Shown one piece after another: positions 42,300 through 51,899 of a DNA stretch of 64,000 nucleotides (position 1 is the first letter of the stretch; each line of letters opens with the position of its first letter). The DNA is taken from positions 186,001 through 250,000 of the forward strand of contig MU004181.1 of assembly GCA_010093605.1 (NCBI GenBank), written 5' to 3'. This DNA comes from Lophium mytilinum. Taxonomy: Eukaryota > Ascomycota > Dothideomycetes > Mytilinidiales > Mytilinidiaceae. The translations under genes and the position numbers were made by a program. Below the pieces are notes generated by a model. That model did no database searches. It was not told the DNA's origin and worked only from the letters and a program-made list of their open reading frames with translations.

Positions 42300-43400
42300 A
42301 GAATCTCCGCTCTGGATCGAAGAGCCCCATCGCGCTCTTGAATGTCTGCCTTGTCAGCTACGGGCTGGCTTTAATACACCAAGGAGATGGGCAGAACCGT
42401 ACCTTCTTGATGTTGAACTAGGAGCCCTTCTTCTGCAGAGAGGGTCATGGCTCCAATTCCGACCTGGTGGCGCGTTTCAGAGGACCGAGGTGGCAGGCTG
42501 TTGCTGAGCCGGCGTCTGTTGAAAGCCATTCATATCGAGGTACCACCTTTTCTGGAATGCGTTCTTCTAGGCTCCGCGCTTCTCGATCTCACAGCTTTGA
42601 CTAAACCGCATTGTCCGCCTGTAGCTCTGCTGCAGGGGCTTGGAATAGTTGAGCCGAATGGCGCCCCATGGCATAGTGTTCAAGCCAATGAGGACCCCTC
42701 CACCACTCATTCCCTGGCCCAAACAACGGCAGCCATCCTCATCAACTCCATTTTGTTGAGCCTGGACTCCACGATCCGGAGCGTGCTCTCTTGAGCCCGT
42801 GAATTGCATTTACCAAAGCGGTAAAAGACCAGTGAGGAGGGGAAGTTACGGAGATTCCTCAGACGGCGGCGCGCAACCGCAGTAGCTTGATTTCGCCACT
42901 TTGAGAAACGTCTTGGGTATGACCGCCAGTGGAGCTGCTGCAGACTGGGACTGAGTTAGCATCTAATATCACACAACCTTGAAGAGGTGAATGTACCTTC
43001 GTCGGCCCTCGCCGCCTCCTTGCCTGCGGCCCGCCTCGAGGATGTTCGTGGCTTGGAGATCCGTGGCCTCCGTACCTTTGACCCTCTTCCAATTCGGTCG
43101 CGCTGAGCTTTGTTATTGGCGATGACCATAGGAACGTCTTGAATCACGGTCTTTTACCATCTGAGCCGCCCACCTCACTCAGCCAACTTTGCTGAAGACA
43201 CCAAGAGGTGTCCAGTCCCAAGGTGAGCAGCTAGCACTAGATGGCACTCGTACGACCATCGCGCATGTCTTCGATCAGCTCGAGCTTCCGTGTCACGTCG
43301 CTCGGGGCTCTCGTCTCAGTTTCCACGTCAGCCATCGCGTCCTCCACCGTCAAACCACAACCGACGGAATTGTCGCGATGATGACGACCATCTCCATTAT
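42300..43400. other. Scrambled coding-like pieces, none assignable
   Basis: Short minus-strand phrases such as ESTLRIVESRLNKMELMRMA (near 42,770), VIQDVPMVIANNKAQRDRI (near 43,130) and APSDVTRKLELIEDMRDG (near 43,270) look evolved but are separated by stops and frame changes. I cannot assign any to a family. Confidence 0.3.
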
Positions 43401-43404
43401 ACTC

Positions 43405-43715
43405 ACACCAGCCTCAGAGAGTACCGAATAGAGAAGCTTCTCCTTCAGCGCACTCTCGTCCTTGCAGATGGGAAGTTTCAACAGGTTCTCGCAGGTGCTA
43501 GTGCTCGGCAGCCTCTCCTTGTCGCCGCCCGCGTCTCGAATACTGAGCGGTGGGTGGAGCGTGCCGAATCCTAGCAGAGGTGATCGTGGGGTTGGAGTGA
43601 CGAGTTTCAGCACAGCGCGTCGTTCCCCGTCGTTGAACTGCTCCATGACACGGCAGAAAAGATCAATGGTTGGGTGGCCGAGACTATCATCGCCGCGCTG
43701 GTGGACGCCTCTACC
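43405..43715 (-). pseudogene. HECT E3 ubiquitin ligase C-lobe fragment (Hul5/UBE3C-like)
   Basis: The minus strand shows HPTIDLFCRVMEQFNDGERR, AVLKLVTPTPRSPLLGFGTL, HPPLSIRDAGGDKERLPSTS, and TCENLLKLPICKDESALKEK, then LLYSVLSEAG. This is the end of a HECT domain: the 'LPsasTC.n.LkLP.Y' box holds the catalytic cysteine, which is kept, and the spacing is right. The final residues after SEAG are replaced by unrelated sequence (VSIMEMVVIIA), so the C-terminal phenylalanine region is lost. No upstream N-lobe is found; before HPTI the frame reads QVATINPIVGGRG. The IRDAG insert and TPRxPLLGF favour the Hul5/UBE3C group; other HECT families are possible. Confidence 0.78.
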
Positions 43716-44075
43716 ACCCACTATGGGGTTGATAGTGGCGACCTGGGGACATCGTGCGTTCCTGGTCCAGGTCAGTGCTGCGAAAACGAAAACTGCCGAT
43801 TTTGATACCTTCGAAGCTTGTGTAGTCAGAACTCCGATATCCATGACCCTACTATCTATGCCTGATGCTCGATTCTCCGCCGTCCAGCTCCGTTGTCATC
43901 TCTATGTTCCGGCTTTGAAGACGTCGCAGGTGCGAAAGCGTGGCGGAGGAGGAAGCTGGGTCGCGAGCGCGCCGATGTCTTGCTCGAGAATACTGGCCAC
44001 GATGATGCCCGTCTTTGCTCTGGTCGCTTCTGAGAGCGTTGGTCATCGCGAAATCTTCAACCTTTTTCTTGATCT

Positions 44076-44105
44076 TCGTGCGGCTACGATCGCGACGATG
44101 GTCTC
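44076..44105 (-). pseudogene. Short RBM39 RD-head fragment
   Basis: Thirty bases match 9,228-9,257 with one mismatch, and the minus strand encodes the same RDHRRDRSRTK-type head before diverging (KKKVEDF). Being Arg/Asp-rich it is of low complexity, but the DNA-level match favours shared origin. Confidence 0.45.
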
Positions 44106-44523
44106 TGGAGGAAAAGAGCGGCCTCCAAGTCTTTGGACGTCCGAGTTGTAATTTGTAGAGGAGGTTTCAGAGAGAGGTAGGAGGGTGGAGGTGGTGGGAA
44201 TTCGAGAATGTGGAGAGAAGGATACCGAGGTGCAGAGCGGAAGAACTAAAGTTGAGGACGAAGGTGGGGAGGGCCTCGGTTAGGTCCAGATTGGTGCTCT
44301 GCCGGGGATATCGACCGAGACGGTAGAGTCTTCATCAAGTTAGGCATCGACGCTTTCTGATCTTTAATGGAGGATGATTCCACTGGAGGACGCAAGCTGG
44401 GATTTTGGGGTTCTTGGTGCGGCAGACGCTATCACTGTAACTACTCATTTAGGGATTCAAACGGTCGAACGAGCAATCTCTATCATAATCAAGCTCCAAA
44501 TTTAAGCTGGGGAGTTCACATAG

Positions 44524-45371
44524 TCAGAGAAAAGAATTAAGAAACTCTCTCCGTACATATTCGTAAGGTCTACATTCCACCATCCCATGCCTCCCACAAT
44601 CGGCCAAGCTGCTTCCAACTTCCCTCATGCCTGTACCGAAAAGCATTCCGGTCAAGTTGCCTTTGGCGCCCGAAAAGTCTGCTTTGCGAAAGACCACTCC
44701 CACTCCCGTGCCGGCACATACCAACCAAAACATTGATACATCAGTCCCTCCGATACCCTACCAACTTCTGAAATATCGCGTGCTTCGTCTATCTTTCGAA
44801 GATGACGTAGATGAATTAATGCCGGCGTCTCTTTCTATTTCAGCCAGCTGCTATTTGCGCTGTTCTCATAGTCACAGGCTCGGCTGGCCCTGTGGTCACA
44901 AATGGGAGTCAAATAGATTGCGGCACCAAGAGTGCTAGAGTCGGCTAGGCTGTGCCCAATCTCTTGCATGCCGGCACTAAGAGGCGTTCCAGTCAAGTTG
45001 CATTCGGGACCCCGAACGGTCAGTTTCGCGGAAGAACTATCGCGCTCTTGTGCAAGTGTGCTCATAGTCGCAGGTTCGGCGCGAGCTGACGAGAACGACC
45101 TGCTATCCCCGTAGTGGCTCGATGAGGGAAGACCTTGACCGCTACGTGTGATCTCGTCGTTTGGCCCAGCATCAAGCATCTCCGTCTCAGTCAACTTGCG
45201 TTGCGCGCCACCGCTCCCGGTTTCTGATTTCGTCGCGACGCGTCCCCATTCGTGCTGGTGGGCCAGAGACCTCACCTCGTCGCTGAGTTCGCCTGACTTC
45301 GGAGTGGGGTTGAGATCGAGCTCGTCCCGCGCAAACGATTCATGAGTATCCTGTGATCTTTCGGTGTTCAT
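44524..45371 (-). CDS. Hypothetical protein with internal duplication
   Basis: ATG 45,371 opens 178 codons to 44,835, hydrophilic and Ser/Thr/Glu-rich (TETEMLDAGPNDEITRSGQG, SSHYGDSRSFSSARAEP). Its end, GPECNLTGTPLSAGMQEIGH then SLADSSTLG, is repeated about 340 bp downstream in a separate frame (44,733-44,524) as GAKGNLTGMLFGTGMREVGS then SLADCGRHG. So the C-terminal unit was duplicated and has drifted. No known domain; no membrane segment. Possibly a decaying gene of the mosaic region. Confidence 0.35.
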
Positions 45372-45404
45372 GGTAGGTAGAGAAGACTCGAATGGCGTTC
45401 TTGC

Positions 45405-45850
45405 TCATCCATTGTGCTCGGACGTCTGTATGACTCTGAAAGATCCCTGGGCAATACCTTCAACAAGACACCTCACTTGTCTTTCCGTGTCGGTCAGATT
45501 CCGCGGTCCAAGTGAAAAAAAACTTTTGTACCACGTGAAACCGAGAACAGGATCGAAAGGACTCTCATGCTCTTCTATTAGGCTTGCCTGCCGCGACGAC
45601 TTCGACTTCTCCTGTGCTCCAAGGTATCCCGGGAAGCTCACCCTCCGTGCCTGCCAACGTACTGCTTCATGAGGTCTTCGAAAGTCTTGCTCGTCTTGTC
45701 TACCTCGGTGTCGCTCTTTCTGGAGTCTTCAAGATTGCCGGAGAGAACGATAAAGATGTCGCGGGCCTTGGATCGTAGAGCCTGAAAATCACAGTTGGTA
45801 ATCAAAGCAGGTCGGACGTCAGCGAGCTTTTCCAGGGCCAGTAGTGGTGG
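45405..45850 (-). pseudogene. Coding remnants, family unknown
   Basis: Two minus-strand pieces. At 45,780-45,650, after an acceptor (TGTGATTTTCAG), the frame reads LRSKARDIFIVLSGNLEDSR, then KTFEDLMKQYVGRHG. At 45,641-45,405 it reads SPFDPVLGFTWYKSFFSLGP, then LTDTERQVRCLVEGIAQGSF. Both look like true exons of different frames. I do not recognise either. Confidence 0.3.
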
Positions 45851-45999
45851 GGGCGGGACGGCCTAGTCAGTCGGTAACTTCATCACGAAAGTTTTCGCGT
45901 CCTCATACTTTAGGATAACTCATCATCGTATTGCTCTATATCATCGGCATGTAGCTGTTCTGCAACGACGTGGTCTAGCACTATCTTTCTTGCACTTCA

Positions 46000-46960
46000 T
46001 CGAGACTTCCACGTTCGGCCATGGTAGCGGATGCAATAGCCTCGCCACCCGGTCCCGTCGTCTCTAGAGAATTCCGCTGTCCTTTGCTTCAAGACAAACC
46101 CAACACGTTGTTCCTCCAGATCATCGGCACCCAGGTCTCCTACGACGACGTGGTCCACTGCCATCTTCATTCGGCCCATCTGGACCATCTTTTCTTCGGC
46201 ACTGGCACGGAGCACAAAGTCGAAGCCCATGTTCTTCTCGATCTGGCTGCGGTCAAGAAGCTTGTCGATGGCGGCGTCGTCGTCGTGCTTCAGGACAGGC
46301 CCCACATCGCGTTCTCCCATATCATCGGCATCCAGCTGTCGGCGTATCCCAGCGCCTCATGAGTATCCGTGCTCTTTAGCCCCTTTATCTCCCGAATCTC
46401 TGCAGCCGAGTAGTTGACTAGCGCGCGACCAACCTCTTTAGGCGCCGGACTGTGTTGCTCCCACGTTACCGTTGCTGCTGCGAATGAGTGGTGGGCGAGG
46501 GGTGCAGGGACGAAGTAGAAGTAGGCGTAGAGGTTTTCTATGACGACGTGGTCCAGCGCCATCTTCCGCTTTGGCGCTCGCACGGATCCTAAACCGAGAG
46601 CCCATGGTATTCTCAATCTGGCTGCGGTCAAGAAGCTTGTCGATGGCGGCGTCGTCGCAGCGAATGGCGTGGTCGGTGCCGTCATCCTTGAAAAGCTCTG
46701 CATTCCCGTGCTTCAATGCGACAAACTCGACCAGGCGACTCCCCATATCATCGGCATCTAGCTGTTCTGCGATGATGCAATCCAGGGCTAAGGTCTTTGA
46801 ACCATTTTTTCTTCGGCGCTGGCACAGATCATGAACTGGAAGCAGAGCCTTCTGCTGTCCGATACCGTGAGCTCAAGACCTGACATTGATATCCTGAGGT
46901 GGGTTGACGTCTGGGCGGAGGATGATGACGGTGTCTGCGCTGGCAAGGTTGATACCTACT
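46000..46960 (-). pseudogene. CHD-type chromatin remodeller fragment with tandem copies
   Basis: At 46,960-46,740 the minus strand reads SADTVIILRPDVNPPQDINV, AHGIGQQK, and SAEEKMVQ. This is the end of the SNF2 helicase C domain, where 'SRAHRIGQ' is motif VI; here its key arginine is changed and a stop precedes it. Next comes the CHD-specific linker: LKHGNAELFKDDGTD, DDAAIDKLLDRSQIENTMG. That linker is repeated: RASAEEKMVQMGRMKMAVDH, VVVGDLGADD and DDAAIDKLLDRSQIEKNMG recur at 46,320-46,050, with a partial copy and an unrelated insert (EVGRALVNYSAAEIREIKGL) between. So three decayed tandem copies of one segment remain. Such ATPases move nucleosomes; this remnant cannot. Confidence 0.72.
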
Positions 46961-47385
46961 CCGCCAGCCGGTGTCAGTTCGAGCTATATAAGGAGCCGCG
47001 GGAAGAACTCCTTGCTGGTGGCATTGAGGAATAACGGCCTGAGGGCAGTTGCGCCCGCTCCTGTCGGGACTCGCGCTGTGAGCCTAGGACGCGTTGTTGC
47101 TGCAAGCCCGAAGCTTTCTCGCAGTAGTCTACACGAACAAACTCCTGGTGGCCGCAATTGCCGTGGAAAAATGGCTATAGTAGCACATACTGATGCAAAT
47201 GCCCGCTCGAGTGCACAATAGGAAGGCGAAGAGCGGCGAACCTGGTCCATTCAACTTATCGATGCGCATTTCCTTTCTCGAAAGACCGAATACTTCCATC
47301 AAGTCGTTCGTACTGCATCCCATAGCCGTCGAGGAAGTCTTCCATAATATCGAGCATGTCGAGAAACTAGCTGAAGACGGGTACC

Positions 47386-47435
47386 CTATGCCCTCGTTCC
47401 TTCACTTGGCCTATGCCCTCGTTCCTTCACTTGGC
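47386..47435. repeat. 25-bp exact tandem duplication
   Basis: Unit ctatgccctcgttccttcac plus ttggc, copies at 47,386-47,410 and 47,411-47,435. Confidence 0.85.
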
Positions 47436-47667
47436 AGCAGTAGATTTAGGAGCTGGAGTTTCGCGGATGCTTCCACTAGGTCGCGGCAAGAGACGGTAGC
47501 AATATCTCCCGTACTGTCGTTCCGAGCCTAACACCAAACGAAGCAAGCAACATTGTAGTGCTTAACGGCGGTGACAGAAGGGTCAATTCAAAAATCGTCG
47601 TTGGCCAGGCGGATGAGGTCCCGGTCCAGTTCTTCCTCGAGATTCTGGTGCCAGTCAGTGGTTTCGG

Positions 47668-48280
47668 TCAGCATGCCGCCTGTCCCAAGTGCTGAACCAG
47701 CGCTAGAGACGTCCGCTTTGAGATCTTCAATATTCTCTACGACTTCTATGGCGTGGCCATCTGGGTTTGATCGGGGGTTCTTGTCGTAGAGGCAGTCAAC
47801 GTCCGTCATCAAGACTAGGTAGTCAGCGTGGACCATGCCGGCGGTGATGGCAGAAAGAGTGTCGTTGTCGCCAAACTTGAGCTCCGTGACGGCGAGAGTA
47901 GCAATGCGCTAAACTTGATATCCGTGACGGCGAGAGGATCCTTGTCGCCACACTTGATCTCCGTGACGGCGAGAGTATCATTCTCGTTGACGATTGGGAT
48001 AACGTTCAATCCAAATAGCGCGGCGAACGTCGCCTGGGCATTCTGGTACTGAGTGCGGTCTGCGATGTCGTTGCGGGTCAACAGAATCTGAGCTACTGGT
48101 TGGTCCCGTTCGTTGAATAGTCTGTCCCATTGACTCATGAGCCGACATTGGCCAATCGCTGCGATCGCTTGAACTTTGGGGAGGTATTTTGGTCTACGAT
48201 CCAGGTTCATTCGTCGTAGGCCGGTCCCAATGGCGCCGGAGGAGACAAGTACGACTTTACGGCCATCGCGCTGCAGTCCA
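47668..48280 (-). pseudogene. Glutamate 5-kinase fragment
   Basis: Glutamate 5-kinase (yeast Pro1) makes glutamyl phosphate, the first step of proline synthesis, in the cytosol. The minus strand gives [80 protein letters not shown], a disturbed part, then [39 protein letters not shown] and [12 protein letters not shown]. The order matches the family's amino-acid kinase domain, including the VSSGAIG loop. The disturbed part comes from a threefold repeat of about 26 bp that triplicates the VTEIKFGD-coding segment and shifts the frame. The N terminus, the end of the kinase domain and the PUA domain are missing; after GTGGM the frame is foreign. Confidence 0.87.
47873..47975. repeat. Threefold 25-26-bp repeat inside glutamate 5-kinase
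   Basis: acttga(g/t)(c/a)tccgtgacgg plus cgagag occurs at 47,873-47,898, 47,911-47,936 and 47,951-47,975, separated by 12-14 bp. An intact gene would have one copy. Confidence 0.8.
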
Positions 48281-48469
48281 GACGCACCCAAGCGTCTCTG
48301 GGTTTGGGCCAGAGTCGGCCCAAACTTTTGGTGGCACTCTAAACTTGTGGGTCGTCCAACCCTAGGGTGAACAGCCTATAGCTCTCGCGAGCTTTGCTAG
48401 GCGTCACGGTTCGGGGGGACACTCCACAGGGCTCTCGTGCTCTTCCACTGGGCGTCGGTGCGAGCGTGG

Positions 48470-48797
48470 CGGCGAAGGGACCATCCAGGCCATCTCGAAG
48501 TCGCGGTCGATGATTGCGCACTCCATCGGCTTGATGCCGACAGGATCCGCATTGATACCAAGGACAGAAGCACCCTCGCACGGAGCAGGATACACACGAC
48601 CGGTAAACTCAGAAAATTTATTCGTCATGAGAAGGCGGTTCAGCGCGTCCTTCCACTGGTCCTGGAAGCCGAGCTCGTTCCACTTCGGGATGATGTTGCT
48701 GATAGGACATGCAAAGTCAGACTGGCAGAAGGGTACACCGTAGTCTGAAACTTGACTTCATCCTCGTGGAGGCGCGTTGAAAGCTCGGTCCAGTCTC
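48470..48797 (-). pseudogene. Glutamate synthase (NADH-GOGAT) small-domain fragment
   Basis: GOGAT makes two glutamates from glutamine and 2-oxoglutarate. The minus strand reads [19 protein letters not shown], then in the next frame [84 protein letters not shown]. This is the start of the beta-like (GltD) domain, with the Cys-rich iron-sulphur loop before CPISN and CPAPCEG (here YPAPCEG, one cysteine changed). A frame change lies at the '[13 protein letters not shown]' position and two iron-sulphur cysteines are lost. The following FAD-binding GxGxxG is absent. About 110 of more than 2,000 residues remain. Confidence 0.85.
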
Positions 48798-49299
48798 AAG
48801 TTTCGGGATGCGACACTTCTCTGTGCGCCGCTGGTACTTTCACGATCAGGATCTTCGCTCCCAGCTTCTTGACGGGAGTGGACGAGGCTCCAGACATCTT
48901 GAGCGTTGACTTGCGATAGAACGAAACAGGAAGACAGGAGGAATTTATACGCATCGGAATCCCAGTGCGTAGGCGCCTGCGTCCTTGACCATCTGCTGGA
49001 GCTTGCGCTCAAAGCTGGACGTCGTCTCGATTGTTACCATACTGGAGAACATCTGGCTAATGACCGCAGCATCTGGCACATTCCTATATCGCAGTCATTT
49101 GTATTGACTTCGCTCACGTTTCCAGGATCCAGGGACGGGAGCCGTCGGGGTCATATCATCAAGGGATTGTCCATATTGGGCCTGGGTAGTTAGGAGCTCT
49201 TGGTCGACAGCGCCGGGTTCTCTGGAGATCTCGTCGTCGAAGTCGAAATCGAGGTCGAGATCGTCATCCGGATCAACAGCAGCATTGGACAAGTTCGTC

Positions 49300-49445
49300 G
49301 TAGAATCTGCTGCTGGAAGGTCATGATCTCCTCGAATGAACGCCGGCCTGTCCTCCAGTAGACTAACAGGAAGCCCTCGCCGGTACGCATGTAGTGCTCC
49401 CGTATGGTCGAGCACTCCTCCTGGCGCCAGCAGCATTCGTAGTCA
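49300..49445 (-). pseudogene. Ras-type small GTPase fragment
   Basis: The minus strand reads [43 protein letters not shown]. This is the Ras switch II region (usually [28 protein letters not shown]) through helix 3. The glutamine corresponding to Ras Gln61 is present, but the preceding DTAG is not readable. Homology stops after QQILR, where a canonical Ras would go on to the NKxD motif; here an acidic foreign frame ([17 protein letters not shown]) follows. About 45 residues remain. Confidence 0.82.
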
Positions 49446-49459
49446 GAGAGGACCGTGGT

Positions 49460-49846
49460 CTAAGAGCCATCTAGGCAAGAGGAAAAGAAAAAGGAACCCA
49501 GGATTCCATGTTTGATGCCGATAAAATGAGACATCGCCGCTGGAGCATGAATGAAGCAGCACGGGATGAGACGACGCACAGCATCTTCTGATGACAACAA
49601 GCTATTTTCCCCCGCCTTGAAGGCCACAGCCGAGTCAACGCGCTCGCGCTCGCGATCAGATTCTTCGCCGACCTTGGAGAGTGGCATGACCAGCGTCGGG
49701 ATCCCCGGTAGAGGCAGAGGCAGCCTGCCTATCCATCGCGTCCACACCGTCGGATATTTGTTGCCCCAACCGGTTTCATGCAAGCGCTGCATACGATGCC
49801 GGATTTCCCATCGCAAGGAAGATTTGCAAGAGCGCAGCTCGTACAT
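49460..49846 (-). CDS. Open frame, unknown
   Basis: ATG 49,846 opens 128 codons: a basic head (RSCKSSLRWEIRHRMQRLH), a Leu/Pro-rich middle (RIGRLPLPLPGIPTLV-like) and a hydrophobic end. It lies directly upstream of the Ras piece on the same strand. No family recognised. Confidence 0.2.
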   Translation of the reverse strand: MYELRSCKSSLRWEIRHRMQRLHETGWGNKYPTVWTRWIGRLPLPLPGIPTLVMPLSKVGEESDRERERVDSAVAFKAGENSLLSSEDAVRRLIPCCFIHAPAAMSHFIGIKHGILGSFFFSSCLDGS

Positions 49847-50259
49847 GAAGAGTACATATACTGAGGGTCATCTAGCGAGAACGTTTGGCGGAAGGAGCGT
49901 CGGGATACGCGGCATGTTTCAGATCAACCAGAGTAGGACTGCTTCTCCCATTTTACGAGGTACTGCTTGTCGTCTTCGTTTACGGTAGCGCATGGGGAGT
50001 CTGGGTAATACTCGTCGACATCAACCGGCCTTCAGGCAATGAGACCTGAAACAGTACAATCCTTATTGTCGTCACAATCTTTTCATCGCCCGCTCTTGAA
50101 GTGTTCATGGAACATCCTTCCGCTGTTTCTTCTTCGTCGCGCGCATTGTCCATGGTGTATGCGTGAAGCGCGGACAAATGGTGGCCATGGCGACATGATA
50201 TACAGCCGTAGTCCCTATCGTCGAGCGCTGTATTTAGGGTTTTCGAGGTCCAGAAAACT

Positions 50260-50445
50260 ATCCTCTCCACCGGAAGAGTCGACGAGCACATCGATCTGTC
50301 CATAGTGCTCCTTGATGTCTTTGACGGCACCAGCGATCTAGGTTTAGTCACGGATGTTGACCTGGTAGAATCGCACATCCATCCACACCACTCTGGGCGG
50401 AGAGCTCTTCCAGCCGCGACACCGATGCGTACGAGTCGTAAAACG
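50260..50445 (-). pseudogene. Short-chain dehydrogenase middle fragment
   Basis: In two frames the minus strand gives YDSYASVSRLEELSAQSG, then DVRFYQVNIRD, two stops, then IAGAVKDIKEHYGQIDVLVD, SSG. In this family the segment after the Rossmann fold reads 'kFYQvdv.d...v...v..i...fGkIDvlVnnAG'; the NAG motif is here DSSG. It would follow the N-terminal Rossmann piece found at 40.15-40.33 kb in a complete enzyme. Whether both come from one gene is unknown. It starts right at an acceptor (TATTCAG). Confidence 0.65.
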
Positions 50446-50508
50446 CTGAATACTGGAGTCTGCGAGCTTCAACGAAGGGCGAATAAACCGGCCTTTCAGT
50501 CCACTCAC

Positions 50509-50706
50509 GCTGGGGCTGTTCATGAGCGGGTGTTTGACATTGAAGTTGTCAGGGTCCTGGAATACGGTGACCGGGGCATCGTTGACGGTGTCGGCACTTC
50601 CATTGCTCTTGGAGTTATCAGAGCCGATGGTGGACTTGTCTCCATCGGGGGAGATGGGGATGGTGTCGAGCGGGACCGGCTGCTGAGCACATGCGACTTC
50701 AGCCAT
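50509..50706 (-). pseudogene. eIF4E first exon, joined to a dehydrogenase piece
   Basis: eIF4E binds the mRNA cap. ATG 50,706 (context AACATGGCT) opens MAEVACAQQP, an acidic/Ser spacer, and DAPVTVFQDPDNFNVKHPLM, N. The last phrase is the conserved start of fungal eIF4E's folded domain, normally followed by WTLWFTKP. Here NSPS is followed by a GTGAGT donor (50,503-50,508) and, after a 63-bp intron (acceptor TATTCAG at 50,446-50,452), by a short-chain dehydrogenase piece. The 66-codon exon keeps frame with or without splicing until a stop at VNIRD. None of the cap-binding tryptophans are present. Confidence 0.75.
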
Positions 50707-51136
50707 GTTGAGGCTTTTCGAAAGGCGGTAAATTACTCGCTACATCATCCTGCATGCTCCACGGTCGCAGCCAGGTCGGGATGGTTCGCTAGTGTGCATA
50801 CCAATTGACGTGACTGTGCAACGTTGCACTTGCGGCCAATCTGCACGACCACCTTCTTGTACAGCAATGCGCCATTCCGCTCGTGGAGCCTACGCGGAAT
50901 CGGGTTCCAAGGAGTCGAGGCGGCGTCGGGTGATGGGAAATCGGGCGCGGTGCATGGTTCCAGGGAGAGGGGCCCACAGCAGGGAATTGGCGGAAGCATG
51001 GATGACAAGAAGAAGGATGAGAAAGCTAGATGGGCGGAAGTAGGATCTGTCTGGAGCCCTCCTGCATTCGGCCAGGACCGTAGTCAGGATGTCTCGCAGG
51101 TGGCCGGAAGGAGGATGGTGTCCCATGCCTAGCGGA

Positions 51137-51660
51137 TCAATTAGGGAGACGCCAACTGGGCTCTTCAACTACGGCGGCGCTGCAGACTCGGTGCGTAGCG
51201 GAACCTGCATCCTGCGATAAACGACGGGAGAAACGGAGCGTTGTGATCTTCTTTGCCGCGGCCTTTCCGACGAGGAGGAACTTGCGCATCGTAGGAGTAA
51301 GGCGCTCAATCAAGGCCTGGTCTAGTAGCGTGACGACCTTCTTGATGTCTTCGAGCGGAGCTGCGACGGCGGCCGGCTGGCCCGAGGTCACCTTTTCGAC
51401 ACGCTTTCCATCTCCAAAGCTGACAACTGGAATTCGGTCAGCCGTGGCTGATTTTCCATCCTTGGGTTTATCACCTTCAGCCTTGCTGCCAATGTCGTTG
51501 TTGTCAGGACGTTTGGTGAAGCGCGGGATGGAGGTGCCGTAGCTCCGACTTCCTCATCAATAGGAGAGTTTGTGGCGAGATGATCGACAATGTTGAGTAG
51601 GATCTCTTCTGGAACTGCGTCTAGCGAGGCTGGAGCACGGTCTGGGTCCTAACAAGCTCG
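51137..51660 (-). pseudogene. F-box fragment plus unknown coding piece
   Basis: At 51,650-51,560 the minus strand reads PASLDAVPEEILLNIVDHLA, TNS, a classical F-box start (LP.Eil..I...L), unrelated in detail to the A-F family. From about 51,545 a second frame runs to 51,137 with DKPKDGKSATADRIPVVSFG, then PLEDIKKVVTLLDQALIERL, TPTMRKFLLVGKAAAKKITT, which I do not recognise. The two parts are in different frames. Confidence 0.45.
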
Positions 51661-51899
51661 CAGAGAGGCAGTCCTGCACATGAACTGCGATGCTGTCAGT
51701 CTGCTTGATCCTGTGGACACGGGTGCTCTTTGACTTACGAGATGCAACTGGTAGTGCCCAAATCGTCGAGGGCAACCTTTTCTGGACATTTACCGAACAC
51801 TGGGTGCCAAAGAGAACAGCCAGTCTCAGAGCTCGCTTCTCTTGCGTCTCGATCTGCTGTAGCAGTGGGCAAAAGCGTGCAACAACTGGAAAAGGGTGG

